A stretch of 64,000 nucleotides of DNA from Paenibacillus sp. 481. Its GTDB lineage: Bacteria; Bacillota; Bacilli; Paenibacillales; Paenibacillaceae. Below are positions 26,897 to 36,825 of the stretch, one piece after another. The DNA lies in assembly GCF_021223605.1 (NCBI RefSeq), contig NZ_CP075175.1, positions 3,365,501 through 3,429,500 on the forward strand. Reading direction: 5' to 3'. The stretch's first letter is position 1. Each line of letters opens with the position of its first letter. The notes under the pieces are model-generated. The model saw nothing but the letters and a program-made list of their open reading frames with translations, had not been told where the DNA came from and made no database searches. A program made the position numbers and the translations under genes.

Positions 26897-29800
26897 ATGA
26901 GTTTAGACGATATTCAGTTGTATCCATTAACTCAGGCACAGCAGCGCATTTGGAATACGGAGTTGTTGTATCCGAATACATCAGTGTGCATTCTGGCGGG
27001 TGCAATAAAAATAGAAGGACAACTGCATAGAGACTTGTTGGAACAAGCTATTAACTTGGCTGTGCAGCAGCATGATGCATTCAGAATCATGTTGATCAAT
27101 GACCAAAATGAAATGAAGCAATACTTTGAAACCTACTCCTATCAAACCATTGACTATATTGATTTTAGTGCAAATAACGATGAACGCCATGTGGATGATT
27201 GGCTGCATGAACACAAATTAAAGCCTATGCAGTTAATTCAATCTGCGTTGTATCACTTTTTAATGTTTAAGACGGATCATGAACAATATGGATATTGCAT
27301 AAAAATTCATCACATTATAGCTGATGGAATTTCATTGGAAATTATCACAAATCAAATTACTTCAAACTATTTTCAATTGTTAAGCAATAATCCAGTAGCA
27401 AGTCATGAACCCAAATCGTATATCGATTATATTTCTGCGGAACAAGATTATCGTTTTTCTGATCGATTTCAACAGGATCGTAATTACTGGATAAACACAT
27501 TTGACACGCTGCCTGCTTTTATCGAATTTAAAGCCTATCAACCTATCCTCTCAAGTACTGCTGCGAACAGAGCAAGCTTTACCATTAAGGGTGGGTTGTA
27601 CCAAGATTTGAAACAATTTTGCCAGGATCAGCAAATTAATGTGTATGCCTTCTTTTTGTCTGTGTTATATACGTATATTCATAAAGTGTCGAACGAGCAA
27701 GATATGGCAATTGGAGCTGTTTATTCAAATCGGTCGACGAAAAAAGAAAAAGGTACAATGGGCATGTATGCGAGTACAGTTGCCGCTAGAATAGCTATCG
27801 ATCCTGAAGAGCAATTCGGTTCATTTTTACAACGTGTTTCCCTTAATTTATCTAAAATTATGCTGCATCAAAAATATCCCTACAATCAATTAATTCAAGA
27901 TTTAAGAGTCGAACATCACAATATAGAGTTGCAGCGACTGTTTAGTATTATTATGGAATACCGAGTAATGAACTTCTTAAAATCGGATCAAACACAAAAC
28001 GATAAAAAGCTAGCATCTCAGCACCATTTTTGTGGACATGAAGTCAACGATTTACTTATCCGAATAGAGGAAGAGCTTTCTGAACATGTGTTACATATTC
28101 ATTTGGATTACCGTACATGTGTATTCGAAGAACATGAAATAAATAAATTGATTGAATATATGTCCGATATTGTGCGATATATCATTGGAAATAGTCAGCA
28201 AAAAATATCAACGTTTTTCCTTATTCATGAAGAGGAGAAACAAATCATTTTAAATGAGTTTAATGATACAACAATAGCGTATCCCCAACATAAGACGATC
28301 CAGCAATTGTTTGAAGAGCAGGTGCAGCGCACACCTGATCGTATTGCTGTAGCATTTGAGGGTCAAACGCTGACTTATCAGGAGTTAAATGAGAAATCCA
28401 ATCAGGTAGCTCGAGCGTTAAGGGCGGAAGGTGTAAAAGTTGATCAATTAGTAGGTATTATGGTTGAGCGCTCTTTGGAAATGATGATTGGCATGTTGGG
28501 GATTTTAAAAGCAGGTGGTGCATACGTACCTATAGATCCTGAGTATCCTCAAGAGCGTATCCATTATATTTTAAACGATTCTAATGTGGATGTATTATTA
28601 CTGCAACATCATTTGCAAGAACGAGTAAGTTATGAAGGCAAAGTGATCACTTTAGAGGGTGAACATTTTCACCATGAAGATCGTTCGAACCTGCCACACC
28701 TTTCACAACCAAATGATTTGGCCTATGTCATTTATACATCAGGTACAACAGGGAAACCAAAAGGCGCTATGATCGAACATCGCAACGTCGTCCGATTAGT
28801 CAAAAATACAAATTCTCTTCCATTGAACGATCAAGTGCGTATTTTACAAACAGGCTCTATCGTGTTCGATGCCTCTACATTTGAAATATGGGGAGCCATG
28901 CTTAATGGTGGTCAGCTGCACCTAACGGAACACGCTAATATTATTAATGCAGTGGTGTTAAAACAATTAATAAATACGAACGATATCAACTTGATGTTTT
29001 TGTCTACAGCATTATTTAACCAACTCGTACAACAAGACCATACGTTATTTGAACGTTTACAAACCTTAATTGTAGGCGGAGAAGAACTATCTATAGCCCA
29101 TGCTAATAAATTGATACTTCATTACCCTACAATAAATTTGATTAATGGTTACGGGCCTACAGAAAATACAACATTTTCAACCACGTATCCGATCCATGGA
29201 GAGCAGCTGAAGAAGGCTCCTATTGGACGCCCTATTTCGAATTCCACTGCCTATATCGTAGATCAAGGTATGAACTTACAACCAATTGGTGTGTATGGGG
29301 AATTGATTGTGGGTGGAGACGGTGTGGCGCGAGGATATTTAAATCAGCCTGAACTTACGGCTCAAAAGTTTGTGAATGGTTTGTTTAAAGACGGTGAGCG
29401 CTGCTATCGAACAGGAGATTTAGCTCGTTGGCTACCTGATGGTAACATTGAATTTTTAGGCCGAATGGATCACCAAGTGAAAATTCGGGGATACCGAATT
29501 GAATTAGGTGAGGTCGAGACGTCACTGTTAAGTGTAGATTGCGTTCAAGAGGCAACCGTAGCTACACACGAAGTTAAAAATGGTGAGAAAGTGATATGTG
29601 CCTATTACGTGGCCAAGCAGTCGCATACGATCCATGAAATTAAGGCTGCATTGTCAGAGAAATTGCCTAGTTATATGATACCGACTTACTTTGTGGAGTT
29701 AGACCAAATTCCGCTCACGCCAAATGGAAAAGTTGATCGTAAGTCATTGCCAGCTCCTGAAAGTGGTATGCAAATGGGAACGGAATACGTACCGCCTCAA

Positions 29801-31267
29801 ACACCAGCTGAAATCATCATGTCTAACGTATGGGAAGAAACGCTTGGACTAGAGAAAGTAGGCATTACAGATAGCTTTTTCGATCTCGGAGGACACTCAT
29901 TAAAAATTATTGAGACGTTGCCGAAATTAACTCGAGCAGGACTACAGGTCACGATTAAGGACTACTATGATTTAAAAACGATCGCAGCTATTACGTCAAA
30001 AATAAGTGGTGAACAGCCAGAAATTCGTACAGACGAACAAGTCAACGAGATGATTTGGAATAAACCGCCTAAAAAACGGCTGACGGATGAGCAAATAAGC
30101 AAGCCATTTAATCACAGCGGTCATCTATTACTAACAGGCGCAACAGGATATTTAGGGGCCCATCTGTTAGAACAATTATTACGAACAACGGATTGCACCA
30201 TTACGTGCATTATCCGTGGTCATTCCGATCAAGAAGTGACGGAAAGACTAGTAAATAAAGTGCAGTATTATTTTAAAAACGACGATGTTATTCCATGGTT
30301 GAATCAACGTGTCAGCGTTCGATGCGGGGATTTAAGTCAGCCCAATTTAGGTTTGGCAGAAGCCGTTTATAACGATTTAAAAGTTACCGTAACTGAAGTG
30401 ATTCATGCAGCCGCGTTAACGAAACATTTTGGAACTCAAGAAGAGTTTACATTGGCCAATGTGAGTTCGGTTGAGCAGCTATTGAAATTTGTAGGGCATG
30501 ATAAGAAGTTTCATCATACGTCTACCATAAGTGTGTCCGGTCTTCAAGTCGATGAGGATGAAGATGTGTTATTTACGGAACACGACTTTTATATTAAACA
30601 GGACTATTTGTGCAATGTGTACATCGAAACCAAATTTTTAGCTGAAAAATTAATATATGATTATGTATCGACAGGTACGGATGCAGTCATTTATCGAATA
30701 GGTAATTTAACAAACCGATATACTGACGGTCAGCATCAACAAAATATGAACGAAAACAGTTTCTTGAAACGATTAAAGTTTATGATCAAATACGGTGTGA
30801 TCACAGATCTATTCCCAACCGGACTAGAATTTACACCAGTAGATAAATGCAGTGAAGCTATGCTGAACATCATCACGCAGCGGGGAGATTCAGCCGAGCA
30901 TTATGTGTTCCACTTATCGAATGATAAGACGCTTGAAACGGAACAATTTATCGAAATGTTAGATGAACACGGTTATAAAGTGGAACTCATGAAGCAGCAA
31001 CGTTTTGAACAGATTGTGGCTCTGAATCAGGAAGATGAACAGTTCAATCAAGAGCTTCAATTTATGATGGGGTACGGTTCTGACGTTGACGTCCATTCTC
31101 GCTATCGCTCAAAAGTGAACATAGACTCTACTTTTACGAAGCAGCGATTAGCACAGCTGCAATGGCACTGGCCAGACATTAATCAAACATACATTAATCA
31201 AGTACTCCAGCATATGTTCGCTACGGGTTACATTCGTAAGGAAGAGCTTCAAAATTTGCTCGTATGA
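26897..31267 (+). CDS. single-module NRPS: condensation-adenylation-carrier-reductase
   Basis: A 1456-residue NRPS. The condensation domain (about 1-440) has HHIIADG from His138. The adenylation domain (about 455-970) has YTSGTTGKPKGA, NGYGPTENTTF, YRTGDLARW and NGKVDRKSLP. The carrier Ser1001 is in LGGHSLK. The terminal reductase (about 1075 on) has TGATGYLGAHLL near 1079 and YIETKFLAEK. Read by eye against GrsA, the specificity residues are D-A-F-F-I-G-G-T-F-K, close to codes I associate with branched aliphatic residues such as Val. The ATG at 26897 follows TAGGGGTGAATAAA. It likely joins the polyketide acyl chain to one amino acid and releases an aldehyde or alcohol. Confidence 0.9.
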   Translation: MSLDDIQLYPLTQAQQRIWNTELLYPNTSVCILAGAIKIEGQLHRDLLEQAINLAVQQHDAFRIMLINDQNEMKQYFETYSYQTIDYIDFSANNDERHVDDWLHEHKLKPMQLIQSALYHFLMFKTDHEQYGYCIKIHHIIADGISLEIITNQITSNYFQLLSNNPVASHEPKSYIDYISAEQDYRFSDRFQQDRNYWINTFDTLPAFIEFKAYQPILSSTAANRASFTIKGGLYQDLKQFCQDQQINVYAFFLSVLYTYIHKVSNEQDMAIGAVYSNRSTKKEKGTMGMYASTVAARIAIDPEEQFGSFLQRVSLNLSKIMLHQKYPYNQLIQDLRVEHHNIELQRLFSIIMEYRVMNFLKSDQTQNDKKLASQHHFCGHEVNDLLIRIEEELSEHVLHIHLDYRTCVFEEHEINKLIEYMSDIVRYIIGNSQQKISTFFLIHEEEKQIILNEFNDTTIAYPQHKTIQQLFEEQVQRTPDRIAVAFEGQTLTYQELNEKSNQVARALRAEGVKVDQLVGIMVERSLEMMIGMLGILKAGGAYVPIDPEYPQERIHYILNDSNVDVLLLQHHLQERVSYEGKVITLEGEHFHHEDRSNLPHLSQPNDLAYVIYTSGTTGKPKGAMIEHRNVVRLVKNTNSLPLNDQVRILQTGSIVFDASTFEIWGAMLNGGQLHLTEHANIINAVVLKQLINTNDINLMFLSTALFNQLVQQDHTLFERLQTLIVGGEELSIAHANKLILHYPTINLINGYGPTENTTFSTTYPIHGEQLKKAPIGRPISNSTAYIVDQGMNLQPIGVYGELIVGGDGVARGYLNQPELTAQKFVNGLFKDGERCYRTGDLARWLPDGNIEFLGRMDHQVKIRGYRIELGEVETSLLSVDCVQEATVATHEVKNGEKVICAYYVAKQSHTIHEIKAALSEKLPSYMIPTYFVELDQIPLTPNGKVDRKSLPAPESGMQMGTEYVPPQTPAEIIMSNVWEETLGLEKVGITDSFFDLGGHSLKIIETLPKLTRAGLQVTIKDYYDLKTIAAITSKISGEQPEIRTDEQVNEMIWNKPPKKRLTDEQISKPFNHSGHLLLTGATGYLGAHLLEQLLRTTDCTITCIIRGHSDQEVTERLVNKVQYYFKNDDVIPWLNQRVSVRCGDLSQPNLGLAEAVYNDLKVTVTEVIHAAALTKHFGTQEEFTLANVSSVEQLLKFVGHDKKFHHTSTISVSGLQVDEDEDVLFTEHDFYIKQDYLCNVYIETKFLAEKLIYDYVSTGTDAVIYRIGNLTNRYTDGQHQQNMNENSFLKRLKFMIKYGVITDLFPTGLEFTPVDKCSEAMLNIITQRGDSAEHYVFHLSNDKTLETEQFIEMLDEHGYKVELMKQQRFEQIVALNQEDEQFNQELQFMMGYGSDVDVHSRYRSKVNIDSTFTKQRLAQLQWHWPDINQTYINQVLQHMFATGYIRKEELQNLLV

Positions 31268-31337
31268 ATTTCATTTTCTTAGCTTTAATAGGGTAGATAA
31301 GCCTTGCTAGAGTTAGGAGTTAAGAGAGGTAAAAGGA

Positions 31338-32117
31338 ATGGATCTGAAAAATAAAGTCGTGTTGATTACAGGCGCTTCAACGGGAATAGGAGCGGAAGCA
31401 GCTCGTTTAATGGTGAATAAAGGTGCGAAAGTCATTATGACAGCTCGTTCTGTTCAAAAATTGCAGGACCTTGCAGACCGGTTAGGCCCAAATGCTTTTT
31501 TTTATCCCCTTGATGTGTCCAATGGCACGGAAGTTAACGATGTAATACAAAAGGTTATTCACGATCATGGTCGAATCGATGTACTTGTAAATAATGCAGG
31601 TACTATTCAATGCGGTCATTTTGTGGATTTGCCATTGGAATCGTTTGAACAAATGATGGATGTTAATTATTTTGGTACAGTACGTTGTCTTAAGGCCGTG
31701 GTACCACATATGATTCATAACAAAAGTGGACACATCGTCAATGTTGCCTCTATGGCAGGGAAGTTTGGACAAGGAACATTTTCCGCATATTCGCCTTCCA
31801 AACATGCTCTATTAGGATTGACGAATAGTTTGAGACAAGAATTACAAGGAACAGGAATTCATTTTACAGCTATTAATCCAACGTTTGTTAATACAGCCTT
31901 TGTGGATCAAGCAGATCCAACAGGGGGCTTAAAACGAAAAAATAACTCAAAGATGTTACAACCTGTTGATGTCGCAAATAAAATTGTGCTCGCAGTTGAA
32001 AGAAATATTAGGGAAATCGACTTGCCATTTTTAATGACGATGTCTGGGAAGTTACTATTTCATTTATTCCCTAAATGGTTTGATAAATTTTCAATTAGTG
32101 GACCTGAAAATAAGTAA
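31338..32117 (+). CDS. short-chain dehydrogenase/reductase
   Basis: A 259-residue classical SDR. Cofactor motif TGASTGIGAEAA is at about 11-22, NNAG near 86-89, and the catalytic YSPSK motif follows the VASMAGKFGQG Ser region. It differs from the FabG of the cluster in its C-terminal part (LKRKNNSK, then VANKIVLAVERN), which resembles DltE/retinol-dehydrogenase-like SDRs. Located 70 bases after the NRPS gene and before the operon terminator, it probably tailors the released aldehyde, for example by reduction to an alcohol. That role is inferred. Confidence 0.82.
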   Translation: MDLKNKVVLITGASTGIGAEAARLMVNKGAKVIMTARSVQKLQDLADRLGPNAFFYPLDVSNGTEVNDVIQKVIHDHGRIDVLVNNAGTIQCGHFVDLPLESFEQMMDVNYFGTVRCLKAVVPHMIHNKSGHIVNVASMAGKFGQGTFSAYSPSKHALLGLTNSLRQELQGTGIHFTAINPTFVNTAFVDQADPTGGLKRKNNSKMLQPVDVANKIVLAVERNIREIDLPFLMTMSGKLLFHLFPKWFDKFSISGPENK

Positions 32118-32136
32118 ATTCAAGCTTAATAAGCGA

Positions 32137-32168
32137 GCCGAACACTAAAAATGTTCGGTTTTTTTTTG
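32137..32168 (+). terminator. terminator of the biosynthetic operon
   Basis: Stem CCGAACA / TGTTCGG with a 7-base A-rich loop, then a run of about nine T. Confidence 0.85.
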
Positions 32169-32296
32169 ATTTTAGGGTAAAAAGTAAGCTATAATGATAT
32201 TAGCAGAGATTATATGCGATTTTATAGTTAATTTGCTTGAAAATCGACGATTATGGGGGGAAATGGCTGAAATAAACATAAAGGGGAGATGCAATC

Positions 32297-33808
32297 TTGT
32301 GGACTACAGATGCAATGATGCTTTTATTCGGAACATTACTTTTAATAGGTGTTGCTGGGGCTAAATTTTCTAATCGCTTTAATGTGCCTTCACTCGTACT
32401 ATTTATTGTGGTAGGTATGGCACTTAATCCGCTTATTTATTTTGATAATGCTAAATTAACGCAGTTATTAGGTGTACTCGCCCTAATTATTATATTGTTC
32501 GAAGGCGGTATGCAGACGAACTATCGAGAGATACGTCCCATCTTAGGCTCTGCCTTGTCGTTGGCAACGGTAGGCGTTGTACTGACGGCGGGAATTATCG
32601 GGGTGTGTGCCAGCTATATTTTGGACATATCTTTGTTAGAAGGCTTACTTATTGGAGCCATTGTCGGTTCTACAGATGCGGCAGCGGTATTCGCCGTATT
32701 AGGAAGTCAAAATATTAAAAAGAGACTTACCTCCACGCTTGAAGCTGAGTCAGGAACGAATGACCCGATGGCGGTCTTCCTCACGATTTCATTAATTGAA
32801 CTAATTAAAGTGCCTGATACGCCTTTGATCAATATGTTACTCGCATTTTTCTGGCAAATGGGCTTCGGTTTAGCGATGGGGCTTGCCTTAGGTTGGCTGT
32901 TTACACAAGTGCTAAATCGCATTCAATTAGATACATCGGGACTTTATCCCGTGTTAGCAGTTGGCGCGGCGATATTTACGTATAGCAGCACTGCAATGTT
33001 GCATGGAAGTGGTTTTTTGGCGGTCTATGTATTGGGAATGGTCATTGGAAACAAAGATATTACGTACCGTTACTCGATCGTACGCTTTAATGAAGGCTTC
33101 GCATGGATGATGCAAATTATGATGTTTGTCGTGCTGGGCTTGCTCGTATTCCCGAATCAACTGTTAGAAATTACTTGGCAGGGCTTACTGTTGTCCGTTT
33201 TGCTTATGTTTATCGCTCGTCCAATAGGGGTGTTTATTAGCTTGGCAATAAGTAATTTCACCTTTAAAGAAAAAACGCTGATTGCTTGGTCGGGGCTTCG
33301 TGGTGCTGTACCGATCGTTATGGCTACGTATCCGCTTATTGCTGGATTGGAAGGCGGGCAAATGTTCTTCAATGTCGTCTTTTTCGTGGTGTTAACGTCC
33401 GCATTGTTGCAAGGGGCAACCATTTCACCGTTGGCTCGTCGCTTAGGGCTAGTAGGTGAGCGGAAGGTAGAGCCTATGCATACGATGGAACTTATTTCGG
33501 TCGGCAAAACGAATATGGAAATGGTTAAAAAGACGGTCGAACCTGGGACAGCCGTTGTAAAGTATATGCTGCATCAATTAGAACTGCCACAAGATGCGCT
33601 TATCACAGCTATTGTGCGTGGAGAATGCATGATTTCTCCAAATGGTACAACGCAGATGGAAGCAGGGGATGTTGCCTACATCTTAGTTGCCAAAAAAGAT
33701 AGAGAAGCTTTGCGATCGCTGTTTACGGTGCTTGTTGAAGAGGTTGACGACGAGCAAAAAAACGATGAAAATAACGGTGAGGGTAATGAGAAACATACCC
33801 TGAGATAA
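32297..33808 (+). CDS. CPA1-type potassium/proton antiporter (NhaP2/CvrA-like)
   Basis: A 503-residue membrane antiporter with about 12-13 helices followed by a cytoplasmic TrkA-C-like regulatory domain (about 395-480). The transport core contains GSTDAAAVFAVLG and ESGTNDPMAVF, the paired acidic motifs of the CPA1 family. It exchanges K+ or Na+ for protons in known relatives. The start is TTG with AAGGGGAG eight bases upstream. It is a single gene after the terminator of the biosynthetic operon. Confidence 0.87.
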   Translation: MWTTDAMMLLFGTLLLIGVAGAKFSNRFNVPSLVLFIVVGMALNPLIYFDNAKLTQLLGVLALIIILFEGGMQTNYREIRPILGSALSLATVGVVLTAGIIGVCASYILDISLLEGLLIGAIVGSTDAAAVFAVLGSQNIKKRLTSTLEAESGTNDPMAVFLTISLIELIKVPDTPLINMLLAFFWQMGFGLAMGLALGWLFTQVLNRIQLDTSGLYPVLAVGAAIFTYSSTAMLHGSGFLAVYVLGMVIGNKDITYRYSIVRFNEGFAWMMQIMMFVVLGLLVFPNQLLEITWQGLLLSVLLMFIARPIGVFISLAISNFTFKEKTLIAWSGLRGAVPIVMATYPLIAGLEGGQMFFNVVFFVVLTSALLQGATISPLARRLGLVGERKVEPMHTMELISVGKTNMEMVKKTVEPGTAVVKYMLHQLELPQDALITAIVRGECMISPNGTTQMEAGDVAYILVAKKDREALRSLFTVLVEEVDDEQKNDENNGEGNEKHTLR

Positions 33809-33914
33809 GGGCCGATTTAGAGACATAAAAATAATCATTGAATCGTGACCCAATTTATCTTCATAGCTCTTCTGAAACGGAAGTGTTTTGCCGATATTAA
33901 TAGATAAGGGTTAG

Positions 33915-34214
33915 GTGAGTAGTTTGACTATTCCATATGTGCAATTAGATAAAGAATATAAACATGTCGGTTATTTTCCATCACGCTATGTGCACGTTGT
34001 TAATGTAACGTGTGAGACAGTGGACTTCGACTATCAGGAGAAAGAGCGCGTTGACCAGCTTGTTATTGGTTCTGAGGAGCCGATTACGGAAGCAGAGTTG
34101 CGTGATATAGCACGTGAGAAATTAATGGAGGAGCATCAAGATTTTCATTTTTACCGTGAAGTAACGGTAAGTGAGCTTGAAATGGTGCGAGCATTCGATC
34201 TTACGCTGACTTAG
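33915..34214 (+). CDS. small conserved-looking acidic protein of unknown function
   Basis: A 99-residue cytoplasmic protein, acidic, with no membrane segment and no recognised domain. The GTG at 33915 has a weak upstream site. A TTG at 33924 is an alternative. It is followed within seven bases by a strong hairpin terminator, so it is a single-gene unit. I cannot assign a function. Confidence 0.6.
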   Translation: MSSLTIPYVQLDKEYKHVGYFPSRYVHVVNVTCETVDFDYQEKERVDQLVIGSEEPITEAELRDIAREKLMEEHQDFHFYREVTVSELEMVRAFDLTLT

Positions 34215-34220
34215 TGGTGA

Positions 34221-34260
34221 AGACACCGCTTACGCCTTGGCGTTCGCGGTGTCTATTTTT
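34221..34260 (+). terminator. intrinsic terminator
   Basis: AGACACCGC pairs with GCGGTGTCT, followed by ATTTTTAT. It lies directly upstream of the chemoreceptor gene. Confidence 0.8.
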
Positions 34261-34289
34261 ATATGTTTCAATGAGGGAGCTGGAGAGAG

Positions 34290-36389
34290 ATGAAAAATAA
34301 AGCACGTTCTTTTTGGAAAGCGCTTACCAAATCTGGTATGTTGCAACGACCTTCGAAATCAGTCGGCGTCAAGTTGTTTATCATTTTTGTCGTCAGTATC
34401 GTCTTATTTGTGTTTAGTGTAGGAACGATTTCGTACATGTTATCCCGTGATGCAATCAAAGAGCGTGTATCCACATCCAGTTACCAAACGATGATCCAAG
34501 CAGCTGAGAAACTCGATTTAATGCTGAATCAATTTTCAAACTTGACGATGCAAATTATGCTAGACCCAAACCTCACAGAAAGTATGGACAAGCTCGACGA
34601 AGTGAAAGAGGGCACCTATGATAAAGTGCAGTTGATAGAAAAAATTCAAGAGACACTGCAAACGTACTCCGTGGGCAACAACTTAATTGAGAATGTGTAC
34701 TTAATTCCGCTTGACGGCGAACGTCAGCAATTTTCTGCACTTGGGATGCGGCGTGGTGTGCAATCTGCTGCGGACAAGCCTTGGTTCGATGCAGTGCAGA
34801 ATAGCAAAGGACAAGCTGTATGGATCGATACGATGCCAACGGGTCTTGAACAGTCTCATGCGCCAACGTTTGGTATCGCTCGACCTCTGCGCGATCTGCT
34901 TTCTGGTAAAGCGCACTATATTATATTTTTAGAAATTCGTATGCATGCATTGGCTCAGGAACTGAAAGGCATACAATTAGGGGATGGATCTTCCGTTCAT
35001 GTCTTGAATCCTACAGGGCAATACATATATACACTGGACCAAGCGATGCTGACGAAGGAAGCTCCGCAGTGGCTTGTTCCAAAAAAGGAGCAAGAATCCA
35101 GCGAGCTATTATCCGGTAGTAAAACGGTCACCTCCGATCAAGATGAGCAAATATTGCTAGCGTACCATCCTTTGAAATCTAGCAATTGGGAGCTGGTCGG
35201 TACGGTACCGGTTAAGCAGTTAGTGAAAGATGCGGACTTTATTTTGTTAGTCACGTTTATATTAATGATTGCGGCGGCGATCTTGGCAGCTGTTATCGGT
35301 TGGTTTGTGATGCGAATGATCGCGAAGCCCTTGCATACGTTGCGCGACTTAATGAATGAGGGAGCGCAAGGTAATTTGGCTGTGCGGGCGTCCGTGAAGA
35401 CGAAGGATGAGATTGGTGAGCTAGCACACGGTTTTAATACGATGATGGAGCAAATTACAACGCTTGTGCAGCATACGGAAGCAAGTGCGCGATCCGTATT
35501 GGAGACGGCGGTGTCGCTGACCGATGCGTCTCGTAGTACGGCGGTGTCAGCGAAAGAAATCGCAATTGCCACGGAGGAAATTGCGAAAGGTGCTAGCAGC
35601 TTGGCGGTCGAAGCAGAGCGTGGTCACGACTTAACGCATCAGATGGCGATGCAGATGCAGATGGTTGTAGCGGCAAATGAACAAATGGATCATTCCGCAC
35701 AAGAGGTTTCGCGCTCGAGTGAACTCGGTGCGAGCAATATGACTACTTTGCTGACGCGTACGAGTACGACGGAAGAAACGATGCGTACTTTGTCAGACAG
35801 AGTGAATAAGCTGAATGAGAATACGCAGTCGATTCGCAAAATATTGGAGCTGCTGCAAAATATGACGAAGCAGACGAATATTTTGTCCCTGAACGCAACG
35901 ATTGAGGCGGCCCGTGCGGGAGCCGCGGGTAAAGGATTTATGGTTGTTGCGGACGAAATTCGTAGCTTGGCGGATCAATCGCGGCAATCGATTGACGTAG
36001 TCGGGCAAATTACGGTTAGTATTCAGGCCGAAATTAAGGAGACGGTAGACGCCCTTGCGCAGGCGTTTCCGATGTTCAGCTTGCAAGCCGAGGCTGTAAA
36101 AGAAACGGATAGCATTTTTAGCGCCGTTACGGAGCAGATGGGCGGAATGGTTGGGAAATTAAGCGATGTGACCGAATCGGTTGAGCGGTTAAATCATTCG
36201 CAAGCGATCTTAGTGGAAGCGATGAGTAATGTAAGTGCTGTAGCCGAAGAAGCGTCAGCGACTTCTGAAGAGGTGGCGTCATTGAGTACGGAGCAGTTGA
36301 GTATTTCGAACCGTTTAGTCGATTTGTCGCATCAGTTGGAAGAGGTGTCCCAGCAATTGAAGGCGACGCTGTCCAAATTTAGTTATTAA
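34290..36389 (+). CDS. methyl-accepting chemotaxis protein with extracellular Cache-type sensor
   Basis: A transmembrane chemoreceptor of 699 residues that signals to CheA/CheW. The layout is typical: membrane helix 1 (about 27-50), a large extracellular sensor region resembling dCache, membrane helix 2 (about 312-338), a HAMP domain, then a long cytoplasmic signalling coiled coil. The kinase-contact tip is the highly conserved segment around LSLNATIEAARAGAAGKGF. No ligand can be inferred. The start ATG is preceded by GGGAGCTGGAGAGAG. The gene is monocistronic between hairpins. Confidence 0.92.
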   Translation: MKNKARSFWKALTKSGMLQRPSKSVGVKLFIIFVVSIVLFVFSVGTISYMLSRDAIKERVSTSSYQTMIQAAEKLDLMLNQFSNLTMQIMLDPNLTESMDKLDEVKEGTYDKVQLIEKIQETLQTYSVGNNLIENVYLIPLDGERQQFSALGMRRGVQSAADKPWFDAVQNSKGQAVWIDTMPTGLEQSHAPTFGIARPLRDLLSGKAHYIIFLEIRMHALAQELKGIQLGDGSSVHVLNPTGQYIYTLDQAMLTKEAPQWLVPKKEQESSELLSGSKTVTSDQDEQILLAYHPLKSSNWELVGTVPVKQLVKDADFILLVTFILMIAAAILAAVIGWFVMRMIAKPLHTLRDLMNEGAQGNLAVRASVKTKDEIGELAHGFNTMMEQITTLVQHTEASARSVLETAVSLTDASRSTAVSAKEIAIATEEIAKGASSLAVEAERGHDLTHQMAMQMQMVVAANEQMDHSAQEVSRSSELGASNMTTLLTRTSTTEETMRTLSDRVNKLNENTQSIRKILELLQNMTKQTNILSLNATIEAARAGAAGKGFMVVADEIRSLADQSRQSIDVVGQITVSIQAEIKETVDALAQAFPMFSLQAEAVKETDSIFSAVTEQMGGMVGKLSDVTESVERLNHSQAILVEAMSNVSAVAEEASATSEEVASLSTEQLSISNRLVDLSHQLEEVSQQLKATLSKFSY

Positions 36390-36496
36390 ATAAGGAATAT
36401 TAATAAGGAACATAAACATAAATGTCGCGCTGTCCTCATATTGATGATTAATAGTTAATGAGGGTTCCACTTTAGAGCAGGAAGGTGGATGAAAGC

Positions 36497-36724
36497 GTGA
36501 CACAGGAGCAAGTGCCGTCGCAGGTTGTGTATCCTATTGATCCTTATGTCGTTCAGACGCTGCAATCCGTTACCGATAAGGTTGTGGTTGTTGAAACGGT
36601 GCGCGGTCCATTGAAGGGTAAGGTCAAAGATGTAAAGCTTGATCATATCGTCCTCCAAATTGACGATCATCTATTTATTATTCGCATTGCGCAAATCGTA
36701 TGGGTAAGGCCTGAATCGAAGTAA
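36497..36724 (+). CDS. DUF2642-type small protein
   Basis: A 75-residue protein ending in HLFIIRIAQIVWVRPE, with a KGKVKDVKLDHIVLQI core. This pattern matches the DUF2642 family common in spore-forming Firmicutes, which folds as a small beta barrel; its function is not firmly established. The GTG at 36497 is chosen because AAGGTGG lies eight bases before it. The alternative start at 36485 would use that site as coding sequence. Confidence 0.65.
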   Translation: MTQEQVPSQVVYPIDPYVVQTLQSVTDKVVVVETVRGPLKGKVKDVKLDHIVLQIDDHLFIIRIAQIVWVRPESK

Positions 36725-36748
36725 TCAGTTTCAACCGTTTATGTAAAG

Positions 36749-36820
36749 TACCCCCTAGCGTAGACATTGGACAATACCTTGATGGTACATTCCGATGAAT
36801 ACAATAGGGGGTATTGTTTT
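36749..36820. terminator. convergent terminator between DUF2642 gene and nucleoside transporter
   Basis: TACCCCCTA (about 36749-36757) pairs with TAGGGGGTA (about 36805-36813) across a loop of roughly 47 bases, followed by TTGTTTT. The loop is long, so strength is uncertain. Confidence 0.5.
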
Positions 36821-36825
36821 CAGTG

